64,000 nucleotides of DNA from Cedecea lapagei (GCF_900635955.1 NZ_LR134201.1:186001-250000); one strand, 5' to 3'; positions 8,881-17,762 are shown, counted from the stretch's first letter. A program made the numbers and translations. Notes: generated by a model from the sequence alone, not told the origin.

Positions 8881-9237
8881 ATGGAAGATCGGCTCAACCT
8901 GCTGTGTGATGCAGGCGTCATCGACCGGGATATTTGCGATGGCATGAAAGTGGTGGTTACGCAGTTGGAGAGCCAATGGGCTATTCCGCTGCAGAGCGAT
9001 CAGGGGGCGATGGCGATTACCCACATGGCTAATGCGCTGATGCGCAGCCGCCGGGGCGAGGAGATCGGCCCGCTGGATGACGATCTGCTGGCGGAGATGA
9101 AAACTGACAGCGTGTTCGGCGAAGTAGAGCGGGCACATCATGCGTTGCTGGTACCGTTCAACGTGCAGCTACACCCTAATGAAGAGGGATACCTGCTCGC
9201 TAACCTGTTCAGCCTTTGGCGGCTTCACAAGAGCTAA
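8881..9237 (+). CDS. yhfY: YhfY, PRD-domain-like protein
   Basis: This 118-residue protein looks like a single PTS-regulation-domain (PRD) module of the kind found in BglG-type antiterminators. It carries conserved helices with DRDICDGM near the start and ITHMANALMRSRRGEEIGPL in the middle. I chose the ATG at 8881 because AGAGG lies 8-13 bases upstream; an in-frame TTG at 8863 overlaps the yhfZ stop and is less likely. It has no RNA- or DNA-binding part of its own, so it may sense a PTS or act with YhfZ. Its function is unproven. Confidence 0.8.
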   Translation: MEDRLNLLCDAGVIDRDICDGMKVVVTQLESQWAIPLQSDQGAMAITHMANALMRSRRGEEIGPLDDDLLAEMKTDSVFGEVERAHHALLVPFNVQLHPNEEGYLLANLFSLWRLHKS

Positions 9238-9326
9238 CGGGTATATGGGCAGCAGTTTTTCTCAACTTAAATATTCAAAAAAATGATTATTTAGGCTGGT
9301 TTATTGATCAGGTCGCGAGGCAAGGC

Positions 9327-10499
9327 ATGTTTATAGAGGCACTCAAGGCACAGAACCCGGCGTTGATTGACGCAGCCAGAACCCTCTGGCGGCAGGGCGC
9401 TGTGCTACCCGACACCTGGATTATCGATGTCGATCAGGTACTGGAAAATGGCCGAAAACTGCTCGCGGCCGCGCAGAAGCACGGTATCACGCTCTACTTT
9501 ATGAGCAAGCAGCTAGGGCGCAACCCCTGGCTTGCCGGCAAGCTGATTGAGCTGGGCTTTAAAGGCGCTGTAGCCGTCGATTTTAAAGAGGCCAGAACGC
9601 TGCGCAATGCACATGTTCCGGTTTCGCATGTGGGCCATCTGGTGCAGGTGCCGGTGGCTCAGGTAGCTGAGAGCGTGAACGGCGAAACGGAAATCATCAC
9701 GCTGTTTTCGCTGGAGAAAGCTCGGGCAGTGTCCGAGGCCGCTCTGGCCTGCGGGCGTGTTCAGCCGGTTATGTTGAAAGTGTTTGCCGAACACGACCGC
9801 CTTTACCCAGGTCAGGAGGCCGGTTTCCCGCTTCATGAACTGGATGCTATTGCCCTGGAGATCCGTTCGATGCCGGGCATCAAGCTTACTGGCCTGACGC
9901 ATTTCCCCTGCCTGCTGTGGAACGAAGAGCAGCAGCAAACGCAGCCGACCCGTAACCTGATGACGCTGCTCAAAGCGCGCGACCTGCTGCATGAGCAGGG
10001 CATTCAGATCGAGCAACTCAATGCGCCTTCGGCCTCAAGCTGTAACACCCTATCTACGCTTGCCGAACACGGCGTGACCCATGCTGAACCCGGCCACGCG
10101 CTGACCGGCACCATCCCGGCTAACCAGCATGGCGATCAGCCGGAAGCCATTGCCATGCTCTATCTGACGGAGATTTCCCATCAGTTTCAGGGCAAAAGCT
10201 ACTGCTTCGGCGGAGGTTACTACCGTCGCGGCCACGCGCAGCATGCGCTGGTGTATAGCGGTGATGGTCAGCCTGAGCAGGCGCGGCTGCTGCCCGTGGA
10301 CAACACCAGCATTGATTACCACCTTGCGCTTGAGGGCCTCTACCCGGTAGGCAGCCCGGTGGTGATGTGCTTCCGTACGCAAATTTTTGTTACCCGCAGC
10401 GACGTGGCGCTGGTGTCCGGCATTCAAAGCGGAAGGCCGGTGCTCGAAGCGCTGTATGACAGTCTGGGTCAGCCTGTTACCGGAGGTCGGCGTGAGTAA
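9327..10499 (+). CDS. yhfX: YhfX, PLP-dependent fold-type III (alanine-racemase-like) enzyme
   Basis: The 390-residue protein resembles the alanine/ornithine racemase barrel family that uses pyridoxal phosphate. The probable PLP lysine is K61 in YFMSKQLGRNP, and the GHALTGTIPANQ segment and FGGGYYRRGHAQ motif are characteristic of YhfX. An upstream in-frame TTG gives a longer form, but the ATG at 9327 has a GAGG-like ribosome site and fits the E. coli protein. The stop overlaps yhfW. The substrate is unknown; amino acid or amino sugar phosphonate derivatives have been suggested by family context only. Confidence 0.87.
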   Translation: MFIEALKAQNPALIDAARTLWRQGAVLPDTWIIDVDQVLENGRKLLAAAQKHGITLYFMSKQLGRNPWLAGKLIELGFKGAVAVDFKEARTLRNAHVPVSHVGHLVQVPVAQVAESVNGETEIITLFSLEKARAVSEAALACGRVQPVMLKVFAEHDRLYPGQEAGFPLHELDAIALEIRSMPGIKLTGLTHFPCLLWNEEQQQTQPTRNLMTLLKARDLLHEQGIQIEQLNAPSASSCNTLSTLAEHGVTHAEPGHALTGTIPANQHGDQPEAIAMLYLTEISHQFQGKSYCFGGGYYRRGHAQHALVYSGDGQPEQARLLPVDNTSIDYHLALEGLYPVGSPVVMCFRTQIFVTRSDVALVSGIQSGRPVLEALYDSLGQPVTGGRRE

Positions 10500-11736
10500 G
10501 TTTTTGGTGCTGGTGATAGACAGCTTCGGCGTGGGGGCGATGGACGATGTACCGGAGGTCAGGCCGCAGGACATCGGGGCGAATACCTGCGGGCATATTT
10601 TGCAGCGCTTTCCTGAACTGCGTCTGCCAGCGCTTGAGAAGCTGGGGCTGATAAATGCGCTGGGTTTTGCGGCCAACGTTATGCGGCCGAATGCCGATGC
10701 CGTGTTTGGAACCGCTGCCCTGCAGCATGAAGGCGGTGACACCTTTATGGGGCACCAGGAAATTCTGGGTACAAGGCCACAAACGCCTTTACGTATGCCG
10801 TTTTCTGACGTTATCGACGAGGTTGAGCGCGAGTTAGTCAACGCTGGCTGGAAGGTCGAGCGCAAGGGCCGCGAGCTGCAATTCCTGTGGGTGAATGAGG
10901 CAGTTGCCGTCGGCGATAACCTTGAGGCCGATCTCGGGCAGGTGTTTAACATCAGCGCCAATCTTAGCGTCATCCCGTTTGAGCAGGTGCGCGCCATCGG
11001 TGAAGTGGTACGTGGCTGCGTTAAAGTCGGGCGAGTCATTGCCTTTGGCGGGCTGCTTGAGAGCAGCGAGCGGCTGCTCAACGCTGCCGAAGAAAGACAG
11101 GGCGTTTATGTCGGTATTAACGCCCCCCGTTCCGGGGTATATAAAAGTGGGTTTCAGGTGGTGCATATGGGCTACGGCGTGGATGCCAGCGTTCAGGCCC
11201 CGCAGCAGCTGCATCAGGTCGGGGTTAAAACCGTGCTGGTGGGGAAAGTAGCCGATATTGCGATTAACCCGCACGGTATCAGCTACCAAAACCTGGTGGA
11301 CTCACAAACCATTCTCGACATTACCCGCGAGGAGCTGAACAAACCCGGCAGCGCGTTTATTTGCACCAACATTCAGGAAACAGATCTGGCGGGTCATGCG
11401 GAAGACGTAGCGCGCTACGCCGAGCGGCTTGAGCTGGTCGATAACAATCTGGCTTTATTGATGGCGGATATGCAGGCAGAGGATTGCCTGGTGGTGATGG
11501 CCGACCACGGCAACGATCCGACCATCGGCCACAGCAAACACACGCGAGAAAACGTCCCTTTGCTGGTGTGGCAACCCGGTATAACAGGCGCTTATCTGGG
11601 CGCACGCGCTACGCTTTCTGATGTAGGCGCAACGGTTTGTGACTTCTTTCGGGCAGCTGCGCCGCAGAACGGTACTTCGTTCCTGCCGCTGCTGAAGAGC
11701 TCTTCTGCGGGTGGGGTGAATCATGACAGGGTATAA
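10492..11736 (+). CDS. yhfW: YhfW, phosphopentomutase-like metalloenzyme
   Basis: This 414-residue protein belongs to the alkaline phosphatase superfamily and is closest to phosphopentomutase (DeoB). Metal-binding motifs are visible: VIDSFGVGAMDD at the N-terminus (Asp10), and later NIQETDLAGHAEDV and MADHGNDPTIGHSKHTREN, which supply Asp/His ligands. The GTG start at 10492 follows GGAGG and overlaps the yhfX stop by eight bases, so translation is probably coupled. It likely moves a phosphate on a sugar phosphate, but the substrate within this cluster is not known. Confidence 0.87.
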   Translation: MSKFLVLVIDSFGVGAMDDVPEVRPQDIGANTCGHILQRFPELRLPALEKLGLINALGFAANVMRPNADAVFGTAALQHEGGDTFMGHQEILGTRPQTPLRMPFSDVIDEVERELVNAGWKVERKGRELQFLWVNEAVAVGDNLEADLGQVFNISANLSVIPFEQVRAIGEVVRGCVKVGRVIAFGGLLESSERLLNAAEERQGVYVGINAPRSGVYKSGFQVVHMGYGVDASVQAPQQLHQVGVKTVLVGKVADIAINPHGISYQNLVDSQTILDITREELNKPGSAFICTNIQETDLAGHAEDVARYAERLELVDNNLALLMADMQAEDCLVVMADHGNDPTIGHSKHTRENVPLLVWQPGITGAYLGARATLSDVGATVCDFFRAAAPQNGTSFLPLLKSSSAGGVNHDRV

Positions 11737-12613
11737 ATATATCGATCCATCGGGCTATACCTATGCCCATGAGCATCTTCATATCGATCTCTCCAGCTTC
11801 AAGGACAATATCGATTGTCGTCTGGATCAGTACGAGCTGATTTGCGGGGAGATGAAGTCACTCTATGAGCAGGGCGTCCGCAATATCATAGAAATGACCA
11901 ACCGCTATATGGGGCGTAACCCTCAGTTTCTGCTGGATATCATGCGTGATACCGGGATCAACGTAATGGCCTGTACCGGCTACTACCAGCACGACTTCTT
12001 CCCGCCGCACGTGGCGACCACGCCGGTGAAAGTGCTGGCGCAGGAGATGATCGATGAAATTGAGATCGGCATCGACGGCACGGCATTAAAGGCCGGGATT
12101 ATTGCGGAAATTGGCTCCAGCGTGGACGTTATCACCCCAGTGGAGAAGCGAGTTTTCCAGGCGGCGGCCATTGCACACCATGAAACCGGCAGGCCGATTT
12201 CTACCCACACTTCATTCAGCACCATGGGCCTTGAGCAACTGGCGTTACTGAAGTCCTGGTGCGTGGATCTTTCCCGCGTCACCATCGGCCACTGCGACCT
12301 GAAAGATAACCTCGATAACCTCCTGCGGATGATCGATCTGGGCGCTTACGTTCAGTTCGATACCATCGGCAAAAACAGCTATTACCCGGACGTAAAACGT
12401 ATTGCGATGCTGAGCGCGCTCAAAGATCGCGGGCTGCTCGACCACGTCATGCTGTCGATGGACATTACCCGTCGCTCCCATTTAAAAGCGAACGGCGGGC
12501 CTGGTTTTGATTATTTGCTTACCACGTTTGTGCCGATGCTGCTGGAGGCCGGTTTCAGCCAGCCAGACATCGATTTGATGTTACGTGACAACCCCTCTGT
12601 CTTCTATAAGTAA
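11723..12613 (+). CDS. php: Php, phosphotriesterase homology protein
   Basis: Php is a TIM-barrel binuclear zinc hydrolase of the amidohydrolase superfamily related to bacterial phosphotriesterase. Zinc ligands are all present at the family positions: H16 and H18 (HEH), E129 in place of the carbamylated lysine, H162 (STHTS), H190 (IGHCDLKDN) and D247 (SMDITRRS). At 296 residues it is four longer than E. coli Php at the N-terminus. It overlaps yhfW by 14 bases. E. coli Php lacks phosphotriesterase activity; its natural substrate is unknown, and the cluster suggests a phosphorylated or lactone metabolite. Confidence 0.92.
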   Translation: MTGYKYIDPSGYTYAHEHLHIDLSSFKDNIDCRLDQYELICGEMKSLYEQGVRNIIEMTNRYMGRNPQFLLDIMRDTGINVMACTGYYQHDFFPPHVATTPVKVLAQEMIDEIEIGIDGTALKAGIIAEIGSSVDVITPVEKRVFQAAAIAHHETGRPISTHTSFSTMGLEQLALLKSWCVDLSRVTIGHCDLKDNLDNLLRMIDLGAYVQFDTIGKNSYYPDVKRIAMLSALKDRGLLDHVMLSMDITRRSHLKANGGPGFDYLLTTFVPMLLEAGFSQPDIDLMLRDNPSVFYK

Positions 12614-12622
12614 GGATTTCCC

Positions 12623-12976
12623 ATGAAAAAGATCGGTGTCGCTGGCTTACAGCGCGAACTTATCAAACAGACCATCGAAACCGCCGCGCCCGGCAGCTTT
12701 GAAGTGTTTATTTATAACGACATGGACGCCGCGCTGAAGGTGAAATCCGGCCAGCTTGATTACTACATTGGCGCCTGTAACACCGGGGCGGGTGCGGCGC
12801 TGTCGATAGCCATCGCGGTGATTGGCTATAACCGCAGCTGCACCATCGCCAAACCCGGAATCAAAGCCAAAGAGGAGCAAATCGCCCGCCTGGTCTCCGA
12901 AGGCAAAGTGGCGTTTGGGCTCTCCGTGGAGCATATCGAGCATGCCATCCCGCTGCTGGTTAACCATTTAAAATAA
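12623..12976 (+). CDS. yhfU: YhfU, small conserved protein (DUF2620-type)
   Basis: The 117-residue protein starts MKKIGVAGLQREL and contains a central YYIGACNTGAGAALSIAIAVIGY segment rich in Gly and Ala, then a helical C-terminus. No catalytic motif is recognised. In E. coli it is found only together with yhfT and php, so it probably works with the membrane protein YhfT, perhaps as a soluble transport or binding partner. That link is inferred from genome context. It starts 10 bases after php. Confidence 0.85.
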   Translation: MKKIGVAGLQRELIKQTIETAAPGSFEVFIYNDMDAALKVKSGQLDYYIGACNTGAGAALSIAIAVIGYNRSCTIAKPGIKAKEEQIARLVSEGKVAFGLSVEHIEHAIPLLVNHLK

Positions 12977-12986
12977 AGGCATCCGT

Positions 12987-14291
12987 ATGGAATTTTACCT
13001 TCACCTTGTTGTTGTTGCCTTGCTTACCGGGATGACAGCTTTACTGGCACACCGCTCTGCGGCGGTGTTTCACGACGGTATCCGCCCGATTCTGCCGCAG
13101 CTGATAGAAGGGAACATGAACCGCCGCGAGGCGGGCAGTATCGCCTTTGGCCTGAGTATTGGCTTCGTGGCTTCAGTTGGGATCTCATTCACCCTGAAGA
13201 CCGGCTTGCTGAACAGCTGGCTGCTGTTCCTGCCGACCGATATTCTTGGCGTGCTGGCGGCGAACAGCGTGCTGGCATTCGGGCTTGGCGCCGTCTGGGG
13301 CATTCTGATCCTCACCTGCCTGGTGCCGGTGAACCACCTGCTGACTGCGCTGCCGGTAGATGTTCTCGGCTCGCTTGGCGAACTGAGCTCTCCGGTGGTT
13401 TCCGCTTTTGCGCTGTTTCCGCTGGTGGCGATTTTCTACCAGTTTGGCTGGAAGAACAGCCTGTTTGCGGCGGCGGTTGTACTGCTGACGCGCGTGCTGG
13501 TGGTGCGTTTCTTCCCGCAGTTAAACCCAGAGTCTATCGAGATTTTCGTCGGTATGATTATGCTGCTGGCGATCGCGATCTTCCAGGATATGCGCTCGCG
13601 GGGCGAGAATGAAGACGATGCTCACGGGCAATCCGTGTTTGAAGAGCGAACCTCGCGGATTATTAAAAATCTGCCTTATATCGCCATCGTGGGCGGCCTT
13701 ATCGCCGCCGTTGCCAGCATGAAGCTGTTTGCTGGCAGCGAGGTGTCTATCTTTACGCTGGAAAAAGCCTACAAGATTGGCCTCGATCCGACCCAGTCCC
13801 AGAGCCTGATAAATCAGGCCGCGCTGGCCGAGTTTATGCGTGGCCTTGGCTTTGTACCGATGATTGCCACTACGGCGCTGGCGACCGGCGTGTACGCCGT
13901 AGCGGGCTTCACCTTCGTGTTTGCCGTTGGCTATCTGATTGCTAACCCGCTGATCGCCTTTGTGGTCGGCGCGCTGGTAATTTCTGCCGAAGTTCTGCTG
14001 CTGCGCTCCATTGGCAAATGGCTTGGGCGTTACCCGTCGGTGCGCAACGCGTCTGACAATATCCGCAACGCGATGAATATGCTGATGGAGATGGCGCTGC
14101 TGATTGGCTCTATCTTTGCCGCCATCAAGATGGCGGGCTACACCGGGTTCACTATCGCGACAGCGCTCTATTTCCTTAACGAATCGTTGGGCCGCCCGGT
14201 GCAGAAAATGGCCGCGCCGGTGGTGGCGGTGATGGTAACCGGCATTGTGCTGAATATTCTCTTCTTCTGCGGCCTGTTTATCCCGGCCTAA
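12987..14291 (+). CDS. yhfT: YhfT, polytopic inner membrane protein (likely transporter)
   Basis: This 434-residue protein is strongly hydrophobic, with about ten or more membrane segments and a polar loop near residues 205-225 (MRSRGENEDDAHGQ). It matches the YhfT family. Its only membrane partner genes are yhfU and the enzymes around it, so it is the most likely importer for the substrate of this pathway. It carries no known transport signature that I can name. It follows yhfU by 10 bases in the same operon. Confidence 0.88.
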   Translation: MEFYLHLVVVALLTGMTALLAHRSAAVFHDGIRPILPQLIEGNMNRREAGSIAFGLSIGFVASVGISFTLKTGLLNSWLLFLPTDILGVLAANSVLAFGLGAVWGILILTCLVPVNHLLTALPVDVLGSLGELSSPVVSAFALFPLVAIFYQFGWKNSLFAAAVVLLTRVLVVRFFPQLNPESIEIFVGMIMLLAIAIFQDMRSRGENEDDAHGQSVFEERTSRIIKNLPYIAIVGGLIAAVASMKLFAGSEVSIFTLEKAYKIGLDPTQSQSLINQAALAEFMRGLGFVPMIATTALATGVYAVAGFTFVFAVGYLIANPLIAFVVGALVISAEVLLLRSIGKWLGRYPSVRNASDNIRNAMNMLMEMALLIGSIFAAIKMAGYTGFTIATALYFLNESLGRPVQKMAAPVVAVMVTGIVLNILFFCGLFIPA

Positions 14292-14301
14292 GGGAGGTTG
14301 T

Positions 14302-15393
14302 GTGGAAAGCTGGCCGCTGCAAAGCCTGAGCCTGGCTCAGGCCCAGCAAAAGCAGTTTCAGCTGGTGGATATTATCTGCCAGCATTTTCCCGGGGCTGAT
14401 TTCCTCAGCCAGGGCGATGCCGGGCTGGTGCCTGGCCTCAACCAGCCGAAGACTACCCGGCGGGTTGAGGCGGTTCTGGCCGACTTCTTCTCTGTGCAAG
14501 CCGCTGCGCTGGTGCAGGGAGCCGGAACCGGAGCGATTCGCAGCGGGCTGGCGGCTTTGCTGAACGCCGGCGATAAATTGCTGATTCATCAGGCGCCTCT
14601 GTACCCTACCACGGCGGTCATTGCCGAACAGATGGGGCTTGTGCTGGTTCGGGCGGACTTCAATAAATTAAGCGAAGTGGAAACCGCTATCGCTGCGCAT
14701 CGCCCGGCGGCCGCTTTGATTCAGCATACCCGCCAGACCCTGGAGGATGCCTATTGGCTCGCAGATGTCATTGCCTGCTTTAACCGCCACGGTTTGCCAT
14801 CGCTGGCCGACGATAACTATGCGGTGATGAAGGTCGATAAAATCGGCTGCGAGTGCGGGGCAACGCTGTCGACCTTCTCCTGCTTTAAGCTGTTTGGCCC
14901 TGCGGGTGTGGGGGTAGTTGTCGGCGATGAGGCGGCAGTCCGGAGCGTGCGCCAGGGGATGTACTCCGGCGGCAGCCAGGTTCAGGGCTTCCAGGCTATG
15001 GAGGTCCTGCGTGGCATGGTCTTCGCTCCGGTGATGCATGCCGTGCAGGCGAAGGTTAACGATGATCTTGTCGAGCGGCTGTCTCAAGGCGCGGTGCCTC
15101 AGGTGAAAAATGCCTTTATCGCCAACGCGCAGTCAAAGGTGCTGCTGGTGGAGTTTCACCAGCCGGTTGCCGAAAAGGTGCTTGCCGCCGCGCAGAAGCT
15201 GGGGGCGTTGCCTTATCCGGTTGGGGCAGAATCTAAGTATGAGATCCCGCCGCTCTTTTACCGGATTTCCGGGACCTTCCGGCAGGCTGAACCAGATCTT
15301 GAACAGCGGATGATCCGCATCAACCCGAATCGAAGCGGGGCGGAAACCGTGCTGCGAATCTTGCGGGAAAGCTGCGCAGAGGCAGAAAAGTAA
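14302..15393 (+). CDS. yhfS: YhfS, PLP-dependent fold-type I transferase/lyase
   Basis: The 363-residue protein is a fold-type I pyridoxal-phosphate enzyme in the aminotransferase superfamily. D170/D171 (LADDNYAV) should contact the PLP ring nitrogen, and K196 in SCFKLFGP should form the Schiff base. The QGAGTGAIRSGL stretch near 72-83 forms the phosphate-binding turn. It starts with GTG after GGGAGG. It is the last gene of the yhf cluster and is followed by a hairpin. Whether it is an aminotransferase, a beta/gamma-lyase or an aldolase cannot be told from sequence. Confidence 0.88.
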   Translation: MESWPLQSLSLAQAQQKQFQLVDIICQHFPGADFLSQGDAGLVPGLNQPKTTRRVEAVLADFFSVQAAALVQGAGTGAIRSGLAALLNAGDKLLIHQAPLYPTTAVIAEQMGLVLVRADFNKLSEVETAIAAHRPAAALIQHTRQTLEDAYWLADVIACFNRHGLPSLADDNYAVMKVDKIGCECGATLSTFSCFKLFGPAGVGVVVGDEAAVRSVRQGMYSGGSQVQGFQAMEVLRGMVFAPVMHAVQAKVNDDLVERLSQGAVPQVKNAFIANAQSKVLLVEFHQPVAEKVLAAAQKLGALPYPVGAESKYEIPPLFYRISGTFRQAEPDLEQRMIRINPNRSGAETVLRILRESCAEAEK

Positions 15394-15395
15394 AG

Positions 15396-15419
15396 GGGAG
15401 GCGAATGCCTCCCTTTGTA
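15396..15419. terminator. bidirectional hairpin terminator between yhfS and cysG
   Basis: GGGAGGC (15396-15402) pairs with GCCTCCC (15407-15413) across a GAAT loop, followed by TTTGTATTT. The convergent stops lie on either side, so it can serve both operons. Confidence 0.75.
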
Positions 15420-15420
15420 T

Positions 15421-16800
15421 TTAGTGGTTTGAGAACCAGTTAAGTTTGTCGCGAAGAGCGACAACGGGCCCAACGATAATTAATGCCGGGCTGCTGACCT
15501 GCGTGGCCAATTCACCTAACTGGTTCAAGGTGCCGTCCACAACTCGCTGGTTAACCGCCGTGCCGTTTTCCACCAGCGCCACCGGCATGGTTTCCTCCAT
15601 GCCGTGGGCGATCAGCTGCTGCTGAATAGCAGAGGCCTGGTTCAGACCCATATAGAACACCAGCGTCTGCTTTTCTGCGGCCAGGTTAGCCCAGTCAAGC
15701 TCGCTGCCGGTTTTCAGATGGCCGGTGACCAGACGAACGCTTTGCGCGTAATCCCGGTGCGTAAGCGGAATACCGGAGTAGGCAGAGCAGCCGGAGGCTG
15801 CGGTAATCCCCGGCACCACGGAGAAAGGAATTCCGCCGTTGCATAAGGTTTCAAGCTCTTCACCGCCGCGCCCGAAGATAAACGGATCGCCGCCTTTCAG
15901 GCGCACGACGCGTTTGCCCTTTTGCGCTTCCCGCAGCAGGATTTGGTTAATCTCTTCCTGTGGAACGCAGTGGTAGCCAGCCCGTTTGCCGACAAACACG
16001 CGATCGGCATCGCGTCTTACCAGATTCATGATGTCGTCCGACACCAGACGGTCGTAAACCACCACATCAGCCTGCTGGATCTGCTGCAGGCCTTTTAACG
16101 TCAGCAAACCTGCATCGCCGGGGCCTGCGCCGACCAGCACAACTTCTCCGCGGTGATCCAGCGGAGTGGTGAACAGCGACTCCGTCTCTTTTTCAACGGC
16201 GAGCTGGTCTTCATTGGCCAGATACTGGGCCAGACGGTCGTTGGTGAAGAACTTCTCCCAGAATCGGCGGCGTTCGCCCATGGTGGCAAAAGTTTGCTTC
16301 ACGCGGCCACGCAGCGTACCCGCAAAGGCGGCAATTTTACCCAGGTGCAGCGGCAGGCTGGCTTCCAGCTTTTCGCGCAGCAGCCTGGCCAGAACGGGAG
16401 AGGTGCCGCCGGACGAGATAGCGACCATCAGCGGGGAGCGGTCAATGATTGACGGCATGATGAAGCTGGCCTGCTTCGGCGCATCGACCACGTTGCAGAA
16501 GATACGACGGGACTCGGCGGCATCGCTGACCTGCTGATTCACCTCGTCGTCGTCGGTGGCGGCAATCGCCAGCCAGCATTCGTCCAGCAGCATTTCTGAG
16601 AATGAGCCTTCCGCCAGCGTCAGCATATTTTGTTCAGCCCACACCTTAAACTGCGGGCTGAACTCGAGGGCGTTAACGGTGATGCGCGCACCTGCCTCCA
16701 GCAATAAGCGCGCTTTGCGTTCAGCGACATCGCCACCGCCTACCAGCAGGCAGGCGCGGCCACGTAACTGACAAAATATCGGCAGGTGATCCACGGTCAA
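15421..16800 (-). CDS. cysG: siroheme synthase CysG (trifunctional)
   Basis: CysG makes siroheme, the prosthetic group of nitrite and sulfite reductases. The 459-residue protein joins an N-terminal precorrin-2 dehydrogenase/sirohydrochlorin ferrochelatase (1-200, with NAD loop GGGDVAERKARLLLEAG and the ISSGGTSPVLARLLR segment) to a C-terminal uroporphyrinogen III methyltransferase (about 215-459; VGAGPGDAGLLTLKG, VVYDRLV, LKGGDPFIFGRGGEE). It is the last gene of the nirB-nirD-nirC-cysG operon, starting seven bases after nirC, which places cofactor supply with the enzyme that needs it. Confidence 0.97.
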   Translation of the reverse strand: MTVDHLPIFCQLRGRACLLVGGGDVAERKARLLLEAGARITVNALEFSPQFKVWAEQNMLTLAEGSFSEMLLDECWLAIAATDDDEVNQQVSDAAESRRIFCNVVDAPKQASFIMPSIIDRSPLMVAISSGGTSPVLARLLREKLEASLPLHLGKIAAFAGTLRGRVKQTFATMGERRRFWEKFFTNDRLAQYLANEDQLAVEKETESLFTTPLDHRGEVVLVGAGPGDAGLLTLKGLQQIQQADVVVYDRLVSDDIMNLVRRDADRVFVGKRAGYHCVPQEEINQILLREAQKGKRVVRLKGGDPFIFGRGGEELETLCNGGIPFSVVPGITAASGCSAYSGIPLTHRDYAQSVRLVTGHLKTGSELDWANLAAEKQTLVFYMGLNQASAIQQQLIAHGMEETMPVALVENGTAVNQRVVDGTLNQLGELATQVSSPALIIVGPVVALRDKLNWFSNH

Positions 16801-16807
16801 TCCTCAA

Positions 16808-17614
16808 TTAATTACGGGCGGTTTCCGGTGCGCCTGCGACGGCAGGCAGCGGGCGTTCGGCTTTCGGCGTAGCATACCAATAACCCAGACCCATGAATAC
16901 CACGCCAGAAAGGGTATTCCCCAGCGTGACCCACAGCAGGTTATGGCCGATACCGGTCAGCGTATAAGCTTCGCTGTGGTGACCGAACCAGGAGAGGGCA
17001 AAGAGCGTCATATTGGCAACGGAGTGCTCGTAGCCGGAGGCGATAAACGCCAGCAGGCACCACCAGATAGCGATGAACTTCGCCGCACCTTCAGTACGAA
17101 TTGCCATCCAGATTGCGAGGCAAACCAGCCAGTTACATAGCGCACCTTTAAAGAACAGCACCATCGCCGGCGCGGTAGTTTTTGCCAGCGCTACGGCGTG
17201 CACAATGCTGGTATCTACCGGCAGCAGGCTGCCGCCGCCCCAGCTATAGAGCAGCGCGACAAACACGGAACCCACCAGATTACCAAGCCAGGTCTGCGGC
17301 AGGATCGCCCACATCCTGCCGTGAGAGATTGTGCCGGCTTTTACGCCAAAGGTCAGAAACATGGTGTGGCCGGTAAACAGTTCGGAACCGGCGATAATCA
17401 CCAGCGTCAGGGCGATCCCGAAGGTTGCTCCCATCACCAGCGGACGAAGGGAGGGATCGAGTAAATTACCAAGGGTGAAAATCAGGATGATGCCAAGGCC
17501 AACGTAAGCGCCCGCCATGGCGGAACTGACCCAGAAGCCCAGAGGATTCGTCTGCGAGAGACGGTTTATTCGTGCGGCATTCGCCGCACACTTATTGATA
17601 GTATCGGTGAACAT
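16808..17614 (-). CDS. nirC: nitrite transporter NirC (FNT family)
   Basis: NirC is an inner-membrane formate/nitrite-family channel that moves nitrite (uptake and possibly export). The 268-residue protein has six hydrophobic segments and the family features NPLGFWVSSAMAGAYVGLG near the N-terminus, GSELFTGH, and NWLVCLAIW with GYEHSVANM later. It lies between nirD and cysG. The nirD-nirC gap of 148 bases is unusually long for this operon and holds an inverted repeat. It is about as long as E. coli NirC. Confidence 0.96.
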   Translation of the reverse strand: MFTDTINKCAANAARINRLSQTNPLGFWVSSAMAGAYVGLGIILIFTLGNLLDPSLRPLVMGATFGIALTLVIIAGSELFTGHTMFLTFGVKAGTISHGRMWAILPQTWLGNLVGSVFVALLYSWGGGSLLPVDTSIVHAVALAKTTAPAMVLFFKGALCNWLVCLAIWMAIRTEGAAKFIAIWWCLLAFIASGYEHSVANMTLFALSWFGHHSEAYTLTGIGHNLLWVTLGNTLSGVVFMGLGYWYATPKAERPLPAVAGAPETARN

Positions 17615-17661
17615 TTTTGTTATCCCAATGAAGTTAAAAAAGAAAAATTAAAAATAAATTA

Positions 17662-17750
17662 CCCTCACCCCCTCCCTGAGGGAGAGGGGATCCCCGGCGA
17701 AGCCTTCGTGACTTTCTCCCTCTCCTTAAGGAAGAGGGCCGGGGTGAGGG
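17662..17750. repeat. 89-base intergenic imperfect palindrome between nirD and nirC
   Basis: The outer arms CCCTCACCCC (17662-17671) and GGGGTGAGGG (17741-17750) are perfect inverted copies. Inside are two smaller hairpins: CTCCCT/AGGGAG at 17672-17684 and a CCCTCT...AGAGGG stem with CCTTAAGG at its tip (17718-17738). The element looks like a mobile or dispersed intergenic palindrome of the enterobacterial type. In RNA it would form a cloverleaf-like structure that could protect or end the nirBD message. Confidence 0.75.
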
Positions 17751-17762
17751 TTGTGTTAGATA

